Of a stretch of 64,000 bases of DNA, positions 19,467 through 31,929 are shown in pieces (within the stretch, counting starts at the first letter, position 1; every line of letters starts with the position of its first letter). This DNA is from Acidobacteriota bacterium (GTDB taxonomy: Bacteria > Acidobacteriota > Blastocatellia > RBC074): contig JADJXM010000035.1 in NCBI GenBank assembly GCA_016715865.1, forward strand, positions 62,001 to 126,000, read 5' to 3'. The notes below the pieces were generated by a model that did not search any database, was not told where the DNA came from, and worked only from the letters and a program-made list of their open reading frames with translations. The translations under genes and the position numbers were made by a program.

Positions 19467-20867
19467 TTACCAGAGCCATTTCAATTCCAGAACGATACGA
19501 TCCTTCGTGTCGAAAAAGCCGAAAATATTGTTCTGCCTGCCGCCCAGAAAGTCGGCGCCGAGACCAGTGCTCAGGTGATCGCCAAAGGTCTTTACGAGAC
19601 GCGGTCGAATCAGGTACTGCTTCTGACTCAGCCCGGTCAGGATAAAAAGCTCAGGGCGCAACGTCTCGCGCATGAAGCTGGTTCGAAAATATATTGAAGC
19701 CAGATGATTGTAACGCGGAAAGAGCAGTATCGACTGCGGCGCCGAGGTGAACTGCAGAAAATATTGTCCACTCACCCAGAGCCAGGTTGTGGCGGAGTAG
19801 TCCAGTCCGACAACACCTGAAAACTGACCGGCTCGATCGAAACCGCGTTGTGGTGGAGTAGACGTTACGGCAACCGATTTGTTGCGGTTCCAGCCCGCTT
19901 CAAGGCGCAAAACGAGTGGGCCGAAACTGTTGGCAGCGGTGCCGCCGAAAACTTCGCGACGGTCATGTTCGGGTTGAAAGATCGCGGTTGGAATTGGAGA
20001 GCCGGAACTGAGGTCGAAGCCGCCCAGGTAAGGCGTCGGAGTATCCTCCCATCCGTAGAAATAGTTGGCGGTCAGATCCCATCCGTCGATGCTGCGGCTA
20101 TAGCGTGCACCGAACTGTGATGATCCAAGCCGGTATGGCGGGCGCTTTGTCGGCGAAATACGGAGCTGAAACTGAGACGCAGGGTTCTGCGAACTGGCGG
20201 CTTCGATCAGGCCGAGACCGAAGATCGGACCGGCGCCGAACTCAGCGTCCGGCCCCGGCAAGCGGCCGGGTGCGAAATACGGAACCCAGAGCAGTTGCAA
20301 AGAACCTTCACCAATACGAACATCGGCACGCCCCATCCAGAGCGGCCTGCGCGAGTCGAGAAAATCTTCGAGGATGAATTCGCGATAATCGAGCGGATTG
20401 ATAACGTCCAGAACTCTCAATCCGTCAGCCTGCCCCCAAACCACCTGTTGCAGCCCCAGCTTAAGATTGACCCTGCCGACGGAACCGTCCAGCAGAACCT
20501 GGCGCGGGTCGACCCAGACCGATTTCGGATAACCGAGCCTGTCAACCGGGTCGTAATGCGCGCGGGCTTCGAGCGTCAGCCGCCACTTATCATCGATCTT
20601 GTAGATCCCTTTGGCATCAGCTGTATTGCGTGACATCTGCAGAACGCGTGGCTCTTCCAGTCGCAAGCCCGTGCGATTTCGCAGCGTGAAGCTCCATTGC
20701 CAGCGGGAGGGTCTGGAGTCGTCTGCGGGTACGCTTGCCTGTGAAGATTCATCTGTACGGCTCGCGGTCTCCTCAGGCGTCTGCGCATAAGTTACCAGGC
20801 AGAGTAACCGGGTCAGGATGAGGACGACAGGAAGAGCGGCAGAGCGCCGACTGTTTATTACGCCCAT
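19467..20867 (-). CDS. outer-membrane beta-barrel protein (DUF1302-like)
   Basis: The 466-residue protein has an N-terminal signal peptide ending near TYAQ, then alternating amphipathic strands rich in aromatic residues. It ends IVLELKWLW, a C-terminal aromatic beta-signal for outer-membrane insertion. The segment QQVVWGQADGLRVLDVINPLDYREF resembles the DUF1302 family of outer-membrane channels. The cargo is unknown. The start overlaps the oxidoreductase stop by ten bases and its ribosome site (GGAG) is unusually close to the ATG. The family call is tentative, but the barrel nature is well supported. Confidence 0.6.
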   Translation of the reverse strand: MGVINSRRSAALPVVLILTRLLCLVTYAQTPEETASRTDESSQASVPADDSRPSRWQWSFTLRNRTGLRLEEPRVLQMSRNTADAKGIYKIDDKWRLTLEARAHYDPVDRLGYPKSVWVDPRQVLLDGSVGRVNLKLGLQQVVWGQADGLRVLDVINPLDYREFILEDFLDSRRPLWMGRADVRIGEGSLQLLWVPYFAPGRLPGPDAEFGAGPIFGLGLIEAASSQNPASQFQLRISPTKRPPYRLGSSQFGARYSRSIDGWDLTANYFYGWEDTPTPYLGGFDLSSGSPIPTAIFQPEHDRREVFGGTAANSFGPLVLRLEAGWNRNKSVAVTSTPPQRGFDRAGQFSGVVGLDYSATTWLWVSGQYFLQFTSAPQSILLFPRYNHLASIYFRTSFMRETLRPELFILTGLSQKQYLIRPRLVKTFGDHLSTGLGADFLGGRQNNIFGFFDTKDRIVLELKWLW

Positions 20868-21844
20868 GCTCCGGTTTTCACACTTTGAAAAACAGCATCG
20901 ATGACCTTCATATTCGCCACGGCATCTTCAAGCGGAGTCGGAACCGGAGTGTCATTCATGATCGCCTCTGAAAAAAGATCGCCCTGAATCGTATACTGGT
21001 CGCAGACCGGAAAGACGATCTCATCGATCCGGCCTTCGCGCTGGCGCCAGATGCGACTGGGTTGATCGGGTGGAGCGTTGAAAGGGATTTCGAGTTCGAT
21101 CCGGCCATCGGTTCCGAATATGTTGACACGCTGATAAGGCACAACCTGAGTTCCGCAGGTGAAGGTCGAGGTGCCGTTGCCGAAATCCAGTATCGCAGAT
21201 GCGATTCGGTCGACTTTGAAACCAGGATCTATTTCAGCGATGCCCATGACACGAACGGGTTCGGCATCAAAGATGAAGCGAGAGAGTGATATCGAGTAGC
21301 AGCCGATGTCCATAATGCCGCCACCGCCACCTATATCCGCGCGATTGCGAATATTTTCCGCATCAAGATTGACATACGAAAAGAATGACTGAATCGTGCA
21401 CAATCGTCCGATAGCGCCGTCCTGAACCAGTTCCCTGGTGCGTTGCCATTGAGGATGGTGGCGATACATGAAGGCTTCCATAACCTTTAAATCCGGATGC
21501 CTCTTCGATTCATCCAGCAATTGCTGCGCTTCAGTGGTTGAAAGGCCGATCGGTTTCTCGCAGAGCACATGTTTTCCGGCATGCAGAGCTTTGACAGACC
21601 ACGGCACGTGCAGATGGTTCGGCATGGGATTGTAGATGACATCGATCTCTGAGTCGTCCAGCAGATCCTGATAGCTGCCGTATGATTTGGCGATACCATT
21701 AATTGCGGCTGCCTCCGAAGCCCTTGCTTTATCACGTGAGGCGATGGCTGTGATCTCGGCATACTGACAATGCTGCATGGCCGGCACGATTTTATTGAGT
21801 GCAAATTTCGATGTACTGAGTATTCCCCATCTGAGTTTTTTCAT
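20858..21844 (-). CDS. Gfo/Idh/MocA-family NAD(P)-dependent oxidoreductase
   Basis: The 328-residue protein has an N-terminal Rossmann fold (LRWGILSTSKFALNKIVPA) with IDVIYNPMPNHLH and the family signature KHVLCEKPIG, in which the EKP lysine contacts the cofactor and substrate. The C-terminal beta-sheet domain has GGGIMDIGCYSIS, where the Asp and nearby residues hold the substrate. Its closest style is the dimeric dihydrodiol/glucose-fructose oxidoreductase branch. It probably oxidises a sugar or cyclitol in the cytoplasm; there is no export signal. Its stop overlaps the next gene by ten bases. It follows a heptamer repeat tract that separates it from the ATE-like gene. Confidence 0.88.
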   Translation of the reverse strand: MKKLRWGILSTSKFALNKIVPAMQHCQYAEITAIASRDKARASEAAAINGIAKSYGSYQDLLDDSEIDVIYNPMPNHLHVPWSVKALHAGKHVLCEKPIGLSTTEAQQLLDESKRHPDLKVMEAFMYRHHPQWQRTRELVQDGAIGRLCTIQSFFSYVNLDAENIRNRADIGGGGGIMDIGCYSISLSRFIFDAEPVRVMGIAEIDPGFKVDRIASAILDFGNGTSTFTCGTQVVPYQRVNIFGTDGRIELEIPFNAPPDQPSRIWRQREGRIDEIVFPVCDQYTIQGDLFSEAIMNDTPVPTPLEDAVANMKVIDAVFQSVKTGAWA

Positions 21845-21864
21845 ATCGTTGTTGTTCTCGTAGT

Positions 21865-22536
<672 letters not shown>

Positions 22537-22586
22537 CAGCCAACGTCATCCTTTGAAAGCTCAAAATGAGAGCCATGGAAATAAAA

Positions 22587-24668
<2,082 letters not shown>

Positions 24669-24699
24669 GTCCTCATTTCCGTATATAAAAAAGAGGTTT

Positions 24700-26154
24700 T
24701 CAGGAAAAGACTTTGAGGATCGGGTCTCCGCCGAAGTTGGTCAGGCGTTGATCGCGACCGCCGTAATAGTAAGTCAGTTTGCGATGATCAAGGCCGAGAG
24801 CGTGCAGAATTGTAGCGTGCACGTCATGCACCGAGACGGGCTCTTCGACGGCCTTGTATCCGAATTCGTCGGTCGCACCAATGACTTGCCCGCCTTTGAC
24901 GCCGCCGCCGGCCATCCACATCGTGAATCCGTGAGGATTGTGATCGCGGCCGATGGCCGATTGCGAGATCGGCATACGTCCGAATTCCCCGCCCCAGACA
25001 ATGAGTGTTGAATCCAGAAGCCCTCGGGATTTCAGATCCCGAATCAATCCGGCCATTGGCTTGTCCGTCTCGGCGCAATGCAACCTGTGATTCTCGTCCA
25101 GTCCGTAATGGGCGTCCCATGATTCCTGCTGATGACCGCCGCCGCTGTATAGCTGGATGAATCGGACACCGCGCTCGACCAGTCGTCGGGCGACAAGGCA
25201 CTGCCGGCCAAAATGGTCGGTCGTTTTATCTCCGATTCCATACAACTGTCTGGTCGCCACGGACTCCTTCGAGATATCGACCGCTTCGGGTGCGTGCGTC
25301 TGCATCTGAAAGGCCAGTTCGTACGAAGCGATGCGGGCATCGAGGTCTGAGTTCCCTGGATGGGCGGCCAGGTGTTCATGGTTCAATTTCTGAACGAAGT
25401 CGATCTCTGAACGCTGCAAGTGAGGATCGACCCATTTCGGAGGGTTCAGATCGACGATCGGAGTGTTGCCTGATCGAAATGCCGTCCCCTGATATCCCGC
25501 AGGCATGAAACCTGAACTCCAGTTCGGAGCGCCTCCGATCGGGCCTCCGCGCCAATCGTACATGACGATGTATGACGGAAGATTTTCGTTGAAGCTGCCA
25601 AGACCATACGTCGTCCAGGAACCGAGTGAAGGATTGCCGGGGCGCATGTTTCCGCTGTTCATCATAAAGATGGCAGGTGAATGGTTGTTGCTTGTACTGT
25701 AAACGGACCTAAGCATGCACAGATCATCGATCTGTCCGGAGAGTTGCGGAAAGAGCTCAGAAGCTTCAATGCCGCTCTGGCCCCATCGCTGAAACTTGTA
25801 TGGCGAGGCCATGAGGTTGCCCGGGTTGCCGAAAAATACCTCGATATTCCCTTTACCAGTCATTGGCTTGCCATGATGGCGCGCCAGCTCCGGCTTGGGA
25901 TCGAAGAGATCGACGTGGCTTGGGCCGCCATACATAAACAGAAAGATGACGGACTTCGCCCTGGCCGTAAAATGAGGTGCTTTTGCGGCAAGTGGATTCG
26001 GCCTGTCGTCTTTCTGCCGGGCCAGGGCGTACTGATGCGAAAGCAGACCGCTGGCATCAAGCAGATCAGTAACCGCGAGTCCGGCGAACCCGGCTCCGGC
26101 ACGAAACAGCAATTCGCGCCTCGACACTTCAGGCGGTTGATCCATCTTCTTCAT
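24700..26154 (-). CDS. Tat-exported DUF1501 protein
   Basis: The 484-residue protein has the Tat motif SRRELLFRAGAGFAG and a DUF1501 (sulfatase-like alkaline-phosphatase-fold) body: VIFLFMYGGPSHVDLFDPKP, SGIVDDL-like QIDDLCMLRS, ARRLVERGVRFIQLY, LIVWGGEFGRMP, then GRDHNPHGFTMWMAGGG and VHDVHATILHALGLDH. The start at 26154 has GGAG eight bases upstream; an ATG 33 bases further out lacks this. DUF1501 proteins normally sit next to a cytochrome/DUF1549/DUF1553 protein. Here none is adjacent and the neighbour is an esterase. The function of the family is not established. A second copy occurs at 53562. Confidence 0.9.
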   Translation of the reverse strand: MKKMDQPPEVSRRELLFRAGAGFAGLAVTDLLDASGLLSHQYALARQKDDRPNPLAAKAPHFTARAKSVIFLFMYGGPSHVDLFDPKPELARHHGKPMTGKGNIEVFFGNPGNLMASPYKFQRWGQSGIEASELFPQLSGQIDDLCMLRSVYSTSNNHSPAIFMMNSGNMRPGNPSLGSWTTYGLGSFNENLPSYIVMYDWRGGPIGGAPNWSSGFMPAGYQGTAFRSGNTPIVDLNPPKWVDPHLQRSEIDFVQKLNHEHLAAHPGNSDLDARIASYELAFQMQTHAPEAVDISKESVATRQLYGIGDKTTDHFGRQCLVARRLVERGVRFIQLYSGGGHQQESWDAHYGLDENHRLHCAETDKPMAGLIRDLKSRGLLDSTLIVWGGEFGRMPISQSAIGRDHNPHGFTMWMAGGGVKGGQVIGATDEFGYKAVEEPVSVHDVHATILHALGLDHRKLTYYYGGRDQRLTNFGGDPILKVFS

Positions 26155-26211
26155 ATCTTTCGCTCCGGGTATGAGTGTCAGCTTCATTTAACAAACAGTT
26201 TAAATGACGGG

Positions 26212-26898
26212 TCAGAGTTCGCGCGTCCAGGCGATCAGTTCATAGGTCTCATCAAGCGTGCCGATCTCGCATCGAAGCAGAATCTTGTCCCCGCCTGCAA
26301 CCCAGTATTTCGCCTCAACACCCTGAAAAGCCGTTTGATCCAGAACGAAAGGAGTAGCCTTGAAAGTCCCGGCCGGGACATTCATTTCCTCGTCCGGTAG
26401 AAGACAGACACGATAGCGAACAAGTTTGGCGATTATCGAGCCGTCATCACGCGATGGATGAAAGAAACTATAGAAAGGACGCAATTGATCGTCGTCCTTC
26501 TGGCGATCATAATTGAAGACCGTCCATCCTTGAAGCATCATCGATTGAGTGAGAATGGAAAATGCGCCGGGAGCCACTTTCAGGGATTGAGACACACTGC
26601 CAAAAGCCTGTCCGGAAGCCGAAATCTCTAACGATTCGTCGTGGACCGTGAATTTAAGCACTCCGATGAGATAATCGGCGGCTTGAAGTCTGAGAAATCC
26701 ATCCACGGGCCGGCCGTCCTGACGACGAGTCAGAACCGCATCGCGAACGATCTGGGTATCATAAGTGATTGATAAGGACCGCAGCGTCGATGTACCGTCG
26801 CGGTTCCCCGTCAGCCACCAGTCCTCATGGCCTCTCATGGCGCCGGTGGATTTAATCCTGTATGCGAGTCGGCCAAACTGATACTTGAGATCACTCAC
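26212..26898 (-). CDS. protein of unknown function
   Basis: This 228-residue protein was not recognised. It is rich in beta-type sequence, with Trp pairs (HEDWWLTG), a repeated ITYDTQIVRDAVLTRR/DGFLRLQAADYLIGVL pattern and a C-terminal half (NVPAGTFKATPFVLD) that reads like a lipid-binding or DUF3108-type barrel. It has no signal peptide. The start is a GTG at 26898, five bases after the DUF937 stop. It is 57 bases ahead of the DUF1501 gene, so all three could be co-transcribed. Confidence 0.6.
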   Translation of the reverse strand: MSDLKYQFGRLAYRIKSTGAMRGHEDWWLTGNRDGTSTLRSLSITYDTQIVRDAVLTRRQDGRPVDGFLRLQAADYLIGVLKFTVHDESLEISASGQAFGSVSQSLKVAPGAFSILTQSMMLQGWTVFNYDRQKDDDQLRPFYSFFHPSRDDGSIIAKLVRYRVCLLPDEEMNVPAGTFKATPFVLDQTAFQGVEAKYWVAGGDKILLRCEIGTLDETYELIAWTREL

Positions 26899-26903
26899 GT
26901 CGG

Positions 26904-27488
<585 letters not shown>

Positions 27489-27693
27489 GATAATGTCTCC
27501 TCGTAAGATGGATCGCTAATAGGAAGTCAGCTCAACTGTTGAGTGCCTTCGAATTCGATTTAGAAATTACTGCGACGTTTCTTTTCATTCGTTGACCGTC
27601 AAACTATAATTCGCGCCGCAAACTGCTGCAAAATGAAAAAATGCGACCTCTCATGAATAACAGGAATTGATCAGAATTAACAGGAAGATATAA

Positions 27694-29160
27694 ATGAGAA
27701 ACAAATCCGGATCACGGGCCATTGGACGTTTGCTTTTCACCATATTTTTGATGATCGCGATTATTCTGCCGGCCGCATATCGAGCTGCAGACGACCGGGA
27801 TGAGATTCTGCGCAGAATGGATGAACGGAGTGCTCATTACGGCGATCTGTCGCGCCGGATCTGGGAGTTCGCTGAGGTCGGATACAAGGAGACGCGGAGT
27901 TCTGCGCTGCTTAAAAACGAATTGCGCTCTGCGGGCTTCACAATCGAGGAGAACGTAGCCGGCATCCCGACAGCATTCGTTGCATCATACGGCAGGGGCA
28001 AGCCGATTATCGGAATTCTCGGGGAATATGACGCGCTGCCCGGCCTCTCACAGGATTCGATTCCTGAAAAGAAGGTTATCAACTCGGGCGCTCCGGGGCA
28101 TGGCTGCGGGCACAATCTGTTCGGGGTCGCATCAGCTTTCGCAGCGGTCACGATCAAAGACTATCTGACCGAGAAGAAGTTGCCGGGGACGATCAGATTT
28201 TACGGAACGCCGGCCGAAGAAGGCGGATCAGGTAAAGTTTTCATGGCGCGTGCCGGGGTCTTTGACGATTGCGATGTCGCGCTGGTCTGGCATCCGAGCG
28301 ATCAGAATCGAGCGAGCATGGCGAGTTCCCTGGCCAACATCAATGCAAAATTTCGCTTTTACGGACAGGCTTCACATGCAGCCGGCGCTCCTGAAAGGGG
28401 TCGATCGGCTCTCGATGCGGTTATGATCGCAAGTCATGCGATCGACCTGCTGAGAGAGCACGTACCGCAGACGACGCGCATCCATTACATCATTACACAA
28501 GGTGGCGCCGCACCTAATATCGTCCCGGATTTCTCTGAACTTTACGTTTACGCTCGACATCCCGGCATGCCCACGCTGGATGGCATCTGGAACAGGATTC
28601 TGAAATGTATAGAGGCGGGAGCCCTGGCGACGGAAACGCGCGTCGAGAAGCAGATCATCGGCAGTGTATATAACCTGCTGCCGAACGAACCTCTGAGCCG
28701 GCTCTTTGATCATCATATGAAGTATATCGGTGGGATCAGGTATAACCCCGAAGAACAGGCCTTTGCAGAGACACTTCGCAAGACAATGGCGCTGAGCGAA
28801 TCACCTGCCCTCGGAAGCGAAAGCGAGATTCAATCGATCGGCTCCGGTTCAGGTTACGCATCAACGGATGTCGGTGATGTCAGCTGGATAGTCCCGACGG
28901 CGGAATTCAACGCGGCAACTTATGTCCCCGGCACGCCGGCGCACAGCTGGCAGGCAGTCGCATGCGCCGGATCGAGCATTGGCCGCAAGGGTATGGTATT
29001 CGCAGCCAGGACTCTTGCCTTATCGGGGATCGACCTGTTTACAAAACCTCAACTGGTTGAGGCCGCCAAAGCGGATTTCGAAAAACGGCGATCCGGCTTT
29101 GAATACCGATCGAGGATCCCGGCAGATCAGAAGGCTCCTCTCAATTACAGGGATAAATGA
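27694..29160 (+). CDS. exported M20-family amidohydrolase (AbgB-like)
   Basis: The 488-residue protein has a signal peptide (LLFTIFLMIAIILPAAYRA) and an M20D peptidase fold: IGILGEYDALPG, GAPGHGCGHNLFG with metal-binding His/Cys, and FYGTPAEEGGSGKVFM with the catalytic Glu pair. The dimerisation domain is inserted at about 230-340. It resembles p-aminobenzoyl-glutamate hydrolase subunit B and should cleave an amide-linked small molecule. Export to the periplasm suggests scavenging of peptides or acyl amino acids. AGGAAG precedes the ATG. It converges on the SMP-30 gene, the two stop codons being directly abutted. Confidence 0.88.
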   Translation: MRNKSGSRAIGRLLFTIFLMIAIILPAAYRAADDRDEILRRMDERSAHYGDLSRRIWEFAEVGYKETRSSALLKNELRSAGFTIEENVAGIPTAFVASYGRGKPIIGILGEYDALPGLSQDSIPEKKVINSGAPGHGCGHNLFGVASAFAAVTIKDYLTEKKLPGTIRFYGTPAEEGGSGKVFMARAGVFDDCDVALVWHPSDQNRASMASSLANINAKFRFYGQASHAAGAPERGRSALDAVMIASHAIDLLREHVPQTTRIHYIITQGGAAPNIVPDFSELYVYARHPGMPTLDGIWNRILKCIEAGALATETRVEKQIIGSVYNLLPNEPLSRLFDHHMKYIGGIRYNPEEQAFAETLRKTMALSESPALGSESEIQSIGSGSGYASTDVGDVSWIVPTAEFNAATYVPGTPAHSWQAVACAGSSIGRKGMVFAARTLALSGIDLFTKPQLVEAAKADFEKRRSGFEYRSRIPADQKAPLNYRDK

Positions 29161-30237
29161 TCACGTAATATGAGCGCCTTTGGTCTCAACGTAAACGGCA
29201 TAGACCGACTGGCTTGCAGTCATAAACAGCCGGTTACGCTTGCGGCCGCCGAAGCAGAGATTGCTGCATATTTCAGGCAGCAGAATCTGACCGATACGCT
29301 TGCCGTCCGGCGCGAAGATATGGACGCCGTCATAACCCGGGCCGACCCATCCCGCGCTCGACCAGATGTTGCCATCGACATCTGCTCTTATTCCATCAGC
29401 CCCTCCAGCCGCTTCACCATTCTTCATCATCAGTTTCATCGAGGCGAATTCACGGCCGCCGGAGAGCTTTCTTCCATCGACGACATCCCAGACCTTGATG
29501 TTTTTTGGAGCCTGCGGGTAATGCGAAAAGCCGGTATCGGCAATATATAGTTTCCTGTAGTCCGGAGAAAAACAGAGGCCGTTCGGCTTGAATATCTCAT
29601 CGGTCACCATCTCAATTGCCGCTGTTTTCGGATCGATACGATAAACGGCCTCCTTGATGACCAGATCTCCTTTATTGCCTTCATAGTGGCCCAGGCTTCC
29701 GTATCCCGGGTCGGTGAACCAGATGCCGCCGTCCGGATGAACTACGGCATCATTCGGAGCGTTGAACGGTTTGCCCTGCCATTTGTCCGCGAGCACAGTA
29801 ATCGAACCATCGTATTCATATCTTGTGACGCGTCGCGTAGCGTGTTCGCACGAGATCTGACGCCCTTCCCAGTCAAAAGTATTGCCATTGCTGAATTGAG
29901 ACGGTTTACGAAATACCGAGACGTGGCCGTCTTCACCGATCCAGCGATGCTGGATGTCATTCGGGATGTCGCTCCAGATGAGGTAGTTCCCGACGCCGTT
30001 CCAGGCCGGGCCCTCTGCCCACAACATTCCGGTATGAATCCGCTGGATCGGCGTGTTTCCGACCTTGTACTTCGCAAAACGCGGATCGAGCACAACGATA
30101 TCCGGATCGGGATATCTGATCGGCGGCGCCTGGCTGTCAAAACGTCGATCCTGCCCACGGACCGCGCCGGCAAGGCCCGTGGCTATAGCACCTGCGAGAA
30201 AGCCGCGCCGGCCGCGGTTATCGATTGTTTTGTGCAT
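29161..30237 (-). CDS. Tat-exported SMP-30/gluconolactonase-family protein
   Basis: The 358-residue protein starts with a twin-arginine-like signal (NRGRRGFLAGAIATGLAGA). It forms a six-bladed propeller of the SMP-30 type: LWAEGPAWNGVGNYLIWSD near the metal-binding Glu, GRQISCEHATRRVTRYEYDG, FNAPNDAVVHPDGGIWFTDP with Asn and Asp ligands, and KPNGLCFSPDYRKLYIADTG. It should hydrolyse a sugar lactone in the periplasm. The ATG at 30237 has GGAG in front; an ATG five codons earlier does not. The SGNH gene ends 30 bases upstream of it on the same strand. Confidence 0.88.
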   Translation of the reverse strand: MHKTIDNRGRRGFLAGAIATGLAGAVRGQDRRFDSQAPPIRYPDPDIVVLDPRFAKYKVGNTPIQRIHTGMLWAEGPAWNGVGNYLIWSDIPNDIQHRWIGEDGHVSVFRKPSQFSNGNTFDWEGRQISCEHATRRVTRYEYDGSITVLADKWQGKPFNAPNDAVVHPDGGIWFTDPGYGSLGHYEGNKGDLVIKEAVYRIDPKTAAIEMVTDEIFKPNGLCFSPDYRKLYIADTGFSHYPQAPKNIKVWDVVDGRKLSGGREFASMKLMMKNGEAAGGADGIRADVDGNIWSSAGWVGPGYDGVHIFAPDGKRIGQILLPEICSNLCFGGRKRNRLFMTASQSVYAVYVETKGAHIT

Positions 30238-30267
30238 ATGAAATGTCTCCATTCGACAGCTTGTTAA

Positions 30268-30978
30268 TCAGTCCGTGAGCAGCGGACGACTCAGATGCTC
30301 ACCCCACAGTGCATAACCCGAGATGCCTGGATGAAACTTATCCTCACAAAAGTGATCGTCAGACATGCCTTCGACCATTGGCTGGTGAATTACGTTTGTC
30401 ATCTCCGTCGCAAGGATTGCCAGTTCCCGATTCAACAGGGCTGAGCGACGCCCCAGGAAATTTCTCAGCAGGTTCGGAAAGGCTGGGAATTTGTCGAGCG
30501 GCGGCGCTCCGGCCAGGACAATGCGGACCATTCCGATCTCAGACCTGAGCGTATCGACCAGAGTTCGAATATCTTCCTTCCACTTCATCTGAGAGTTCAT
30601 TTCGATGGCATCGTTAACGCCAAGAGCGATGACCACGGCATCCGCTTTCCTGCCTCGCAAAGTGGGCGCCAGCTCTTCGATCGCAACTCGCGCATTCGCG
30701 CCCGATCGACCGACAGCCAGCCATCGCACCGCGCACCGACGATCGCGATTGAGCGACAGTGCGATCTGTCCTGTCAAGGCCTGCCGGTGATCCGGCGCTC
30801 CGATTCCCGCTACCGGCGATTCACCGAGGACAATCAGGTTGAAAACCGGATCAGTCCCGTCGATAAATCCTTCAGCAGGTCCGGCAGCCTCGGGCAGCCG
30901 CGGTGTCTTCCATTTCACCCACAATCCCTGCGCCAGTAATACTGGCAGCAGAACAGGATTGGTTCCCCTCGGTATCAT
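30268..30978 (-). CDS. SGNH/GDSL-family hydrolase
   Basis: The 236-residue protein has the SGNH blocks: LIVLGESPVAGIG (block I, GES rather than GDS), VGRSGANAR (block II Gly), ALGVNDAIE (block III Asn) and DKFHPGISGYALWG (block V Asp-x-x-His). It is an esterase or lipase-like enzyme, possibly acting on acetylated sugars or lipids. The ATG at 30978 has AGGTGA upstream. A longer frame would begin inside a heptamer repeat tract and the carotenoid gene, so it is rejected. A weak hydrophobic N-terminus (PVLLPVLLAQG) might be a short anchor. Confidence 0.8.
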   Translation of the reverse strand: MIPRGTNPVLLPVLLAQGLWVKWKTPRLPEAAGPAEGFIDGTDPVFNLIVLGESPVAGIGAPDHRQALTGQIALSLNRDRRCAVRWLAVGRSGANARVAIEELAPTLRGRKADAVVIALGVNDAIEMNSQMKWKEDIRTLVDTLRSEIGMVRIVLAGAPPLDKFPAFPNLLRNFLGRRSALLNRELAILATEMTNVIHQPMVEGMSDDHFCEDKFHPGISGYALWGEHLSRPLLTD

Positions 30979-31004
30979 ACGAATTTCACCTGAATGTCTG
31001 AAAC

Positions 31005-31037
<33 letters not shown>

Positions 31038-31051
31038 CAAACCTGATTTGG

Positions 31052-31873
31052 TCAAAGGTCCGCACGATCGAGGTCGTCCGATCGAGCGAAAGCCAGAAAC
31101 AGGGTGAGCATTAACGGGAGAATGATGAAGATGCCGGTGATTCCCAGCTCTTTTTCTCCAATCCAGAACGTCATAAACAGGTTGAATCCAAGTACGCCGA
31201 AATAGAGTCCGACAGGGCCCAAAGCCTTGAACCGGTAACTGCGGACGCCTGCCGGCACGTCCCTTTTGGTTTTGAAAATCTTCCGGTCAAGCGAAATATA
31301 CAATCTCAAAATTGCCAGGCAGACGAAGAACCAGCCGAAAAAATTGGCGATCGTGATCCCTCGATAACTGCCACCGCCGGGATAAAAATAGATTCTTCCA
31401 AGAAACCAGCGATCTCCAAGCAATGCAACGGGGTCGATGATGATATCCAGATAAGTCATCAGAAACGCAGCCAGCAGAGTCGTCGACCATTTATTGCGCA
31501 CAGCCTCGGATTCGATGACCTGCACATCTCGCCATCCGGCTTTGAGGCGACCAAGTAAAAGGACCGCCAGTTCCCAGCTGACGAAGGAAAGAAATGTGAA
31601 TGAGAGCGAGTCCATAAACGGCACGCCCGCGATCCATAATTCCCTGTCACTGGTGGTGTTGATGTAGGTGTAATGACCGAATGGAAAACCCGTTCCGGCG
31701 ACCGCCGAGCTCCATTCGCAAAGGAAGGCAACCGTGTATGCTAAAACCGAGTACAGCACTGTCCGCTTCCAGCCGATATGAGTGACAGCCAGAAACAGGT
31801 AACAGGCCAGAAATACGAAAACATACGGACGATAGGCGACGGTTGAAATAAGCAGACGCAGGAATTCAAGCAT
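31052..31873 (-). CDS. carotenoid biosynthesis protein, CruF/C50-hydratase-like
   Basis: The 273-residue membrane protein has about seven helices and the family landmarks CEWSSAVAGTGFPFGHYTY, AGVPFMDSLSFTFLSF and LDIIIDPVALLGDRWFLGRIYFY. This is the carotenoid-biosynthesis (DUF422) family, which includes CruF gamma-carotene 1',2'-hydratase and bisanhydrobacterioruberin hydratase. It probably adds water to a carotenoid end group. No phytoene synthase, desaturase or CruG glycosyltransferase lies in the window, so it stands alone here. It is 56 bases after the NHL propeller gene on the same strand. Confidence 0.82.
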   Translation of the reverse strand: MLEFLRLLISTVAYRPYVFVFLACYLFLAVTHIGWKRTVLYSVLAYTVAFLCEWSSAVAGTGFPFGHYTYINTTSDRELWIAGVPFMDSLSFTFLSFVSWELAVLLLGRLKAGWRDVQVIESEAVRNKWSTTLLAAFLMTYLDIIIDPVALLGDRWFLGRIYFYPGGGSYRGITIANFFGWFFVCLAILRLYISLDRKIFKTKRDVPAGVRSYRFKALGPVGLYFGVLGFNLFMTFWIGEKELGITGIFIILPLMLTLFLAFARSDDLDRADL

Positions 31874-31929
31874 CTTGATGCATCAGGATTCAGAGCGCCG
31901 GCCGGTGGCCGGCGCTCAATCGGTCGGTG

